Assembly (NCBI GenBank): GCA_013365365.1
Contig: JABVXU010000158.1
Span: 47,580-111,579, forward strand
Direction of reading: 5' to 3'
Length of the DNA: 64,000 bases
Source of the DNA: Cruorifilaria tuberocauda
Taxonomy: Eukaryota > Nematoda > Chromadorea > Rhabditida > Onchocercidae
The translations under genes were made by a program, and so were the position numbers. Below are positions 63,526-64,000 of this stretch, piece by piece. Within the stretch, counting starts at the first letter, position 1, and each line of letters begins with the position of its first letter. A model generated the notes under the pieces. The model ran no database searches. It had not been told where the DNA came from and worked only from the letters and a program-made list of their open reading frames with translations.

Positions 63526-63905
63526 TGTATCTTTTCAGTGTTTTCCTATTCGTCATTTGCGCTGCTTTCATGGCCCAAGTAAGTTTCCCAATGGATTGCT
63601 TCCAAGATTATATTTCAGTGGAATCTGCGAAATACCGGGAGCGTTGCGAATATTATTTTTAGGCATGCAGTCCACAGATGGGAGGTGTTGTGACGGTAGG
63701 GCCGCCAGGGGACGATGGACAAGATGGGGTGCGAGGAGATCCAGGACCTACGGGACCGAAGGGTCCGAAAGGAATTCGCGGAGTACCGGGACTACCGGGA
63801 CGACAAGGTGATCAAGGGGACAGGGGACCGAAGGGACCACCAGGACTGAAAGGTGTGATGGGACCACAAGGAGAGGTTGGACCGACGGGACCGGCAGGCG
63901 GATAA
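63525..63905 (+). CDS. Very short secreted collagen
   Basis: Two exons: 63525-63578 encodes the signal peptide ([18 protein letters not shown]) and 63663-63905 the rest; the phase-0 junction has a clean GTAAGT donor. The product is 98 residues: signal, a short [12 protein letters not shown] linker with one Cys, then 22 uninterrupted Gly-X-Y triplets from [10 protein letters not shown] to GPTGPAGG, directly followed by TAA. The X/Y positions are rich in Pro, Asp, Lys and Arg, giving paired charges ([13 protein letters not shown]). Nematode cuticle collagens are usually near 300 residues with several triplet blocks and Cys clusters; this lacks those and the N-terminal transmembrane/homology boxes. 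It could be a complete minicollagen-like protein or a gene fragment. Confidence 0.85.
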
Positions 63906-64000
63906 AAGCAACAGACGATGGAAAAAGTGAGGAATGTCGAGAATTTATGAAGCAAAGTATATTAAATTCATAACCTTTAACCTTATCATTGTCATTATCA

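Noticed and set aside
63440..63811. 123-codon frame overlapping the collagen exons
   Set aside because: It reads across the collagen intron and in another frame of the Gly-X-Y exon; the collagen frame is unambiguous.
1..64000. tRNA, rRNA, spliced-leader RNA, bacterial endosymbiont inserts, transposases or CRISPR arrays
   Set aside because: Looked for by eye (T-loop GGTTCGAAT-like motifs, leader sequence, reverse transcriptase/transposase motifs, regularly spaced repeats) and none was convincing; a tRNA scan and a repeat library search would settle it.

Overview
The window looks like nuclear DNA of a nematode, most likely a spirurid/filarial-type worm. It is AT-rich, its genes are split into many short exons by AT-rich introns ending in TTTCAG or TTTTAG, and its gene set is clearly metazoan (F-box/LRR, conventional PKC N-terminus, makorin, SPIN90-like, PDK1, KCTD, collagen). 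The genus is inference only. All gene models below were built by hand from reading frames, splice signals and phase agreement between exons.

Layout. 5-3868 (minus): a ten-exon F-box/leucine-rich-repeat gene with an apparent one-base frameshift. 3869-12839: no convincing gene; holds a TA run and a long GAT/GAC microsatellite. 12840-15314 (plus): a seven-exon secreted prohormone-like gene whose C-terminal ~110 residues form a cystine-knot pattern of the PTTH/Trunk/IL-17/Spaetzle type; this is the most interesting item. 15315-30803: gene-poor, with a palindrome carrying two AGGTCA half-sites and one orphan exon-like ORF. 30804-34621 (plus): N-terminal half of a conventional protein kinase C (pseudosubstrate, C1A, C1B) with two candidate alternative first exons and no C2 or kinase domain in the window. 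37424-37718 (minus): a small unrecognised two-exon gene. 38219-40291 (plus): makorin E3 ligase with a GC-AG intron. 41721-43763 (plus): SPIN90/NCKIPSD-like leucine-rich domain protein. 49380-52344 (plus): PDK1 kinase with its PH domain. 53770-53991: a candidate orphan exon. 58761-59528 (plus): short KCTD-type BTB protein. 63525-63905 (plus): a very short secreted collagen of 98 residues.

Working together. The window is not an operon or a dedicated cluster. PKC and PDK1 are functionally related in general (PDK1 phosphorylates the activation loop of AGC kinases including PKC), but they are 15 kb apart with other genes between, so the proximity is probably incidental. No tRNA, rRNA, intact transposon, bacterial insert or CRISPR was recognised.
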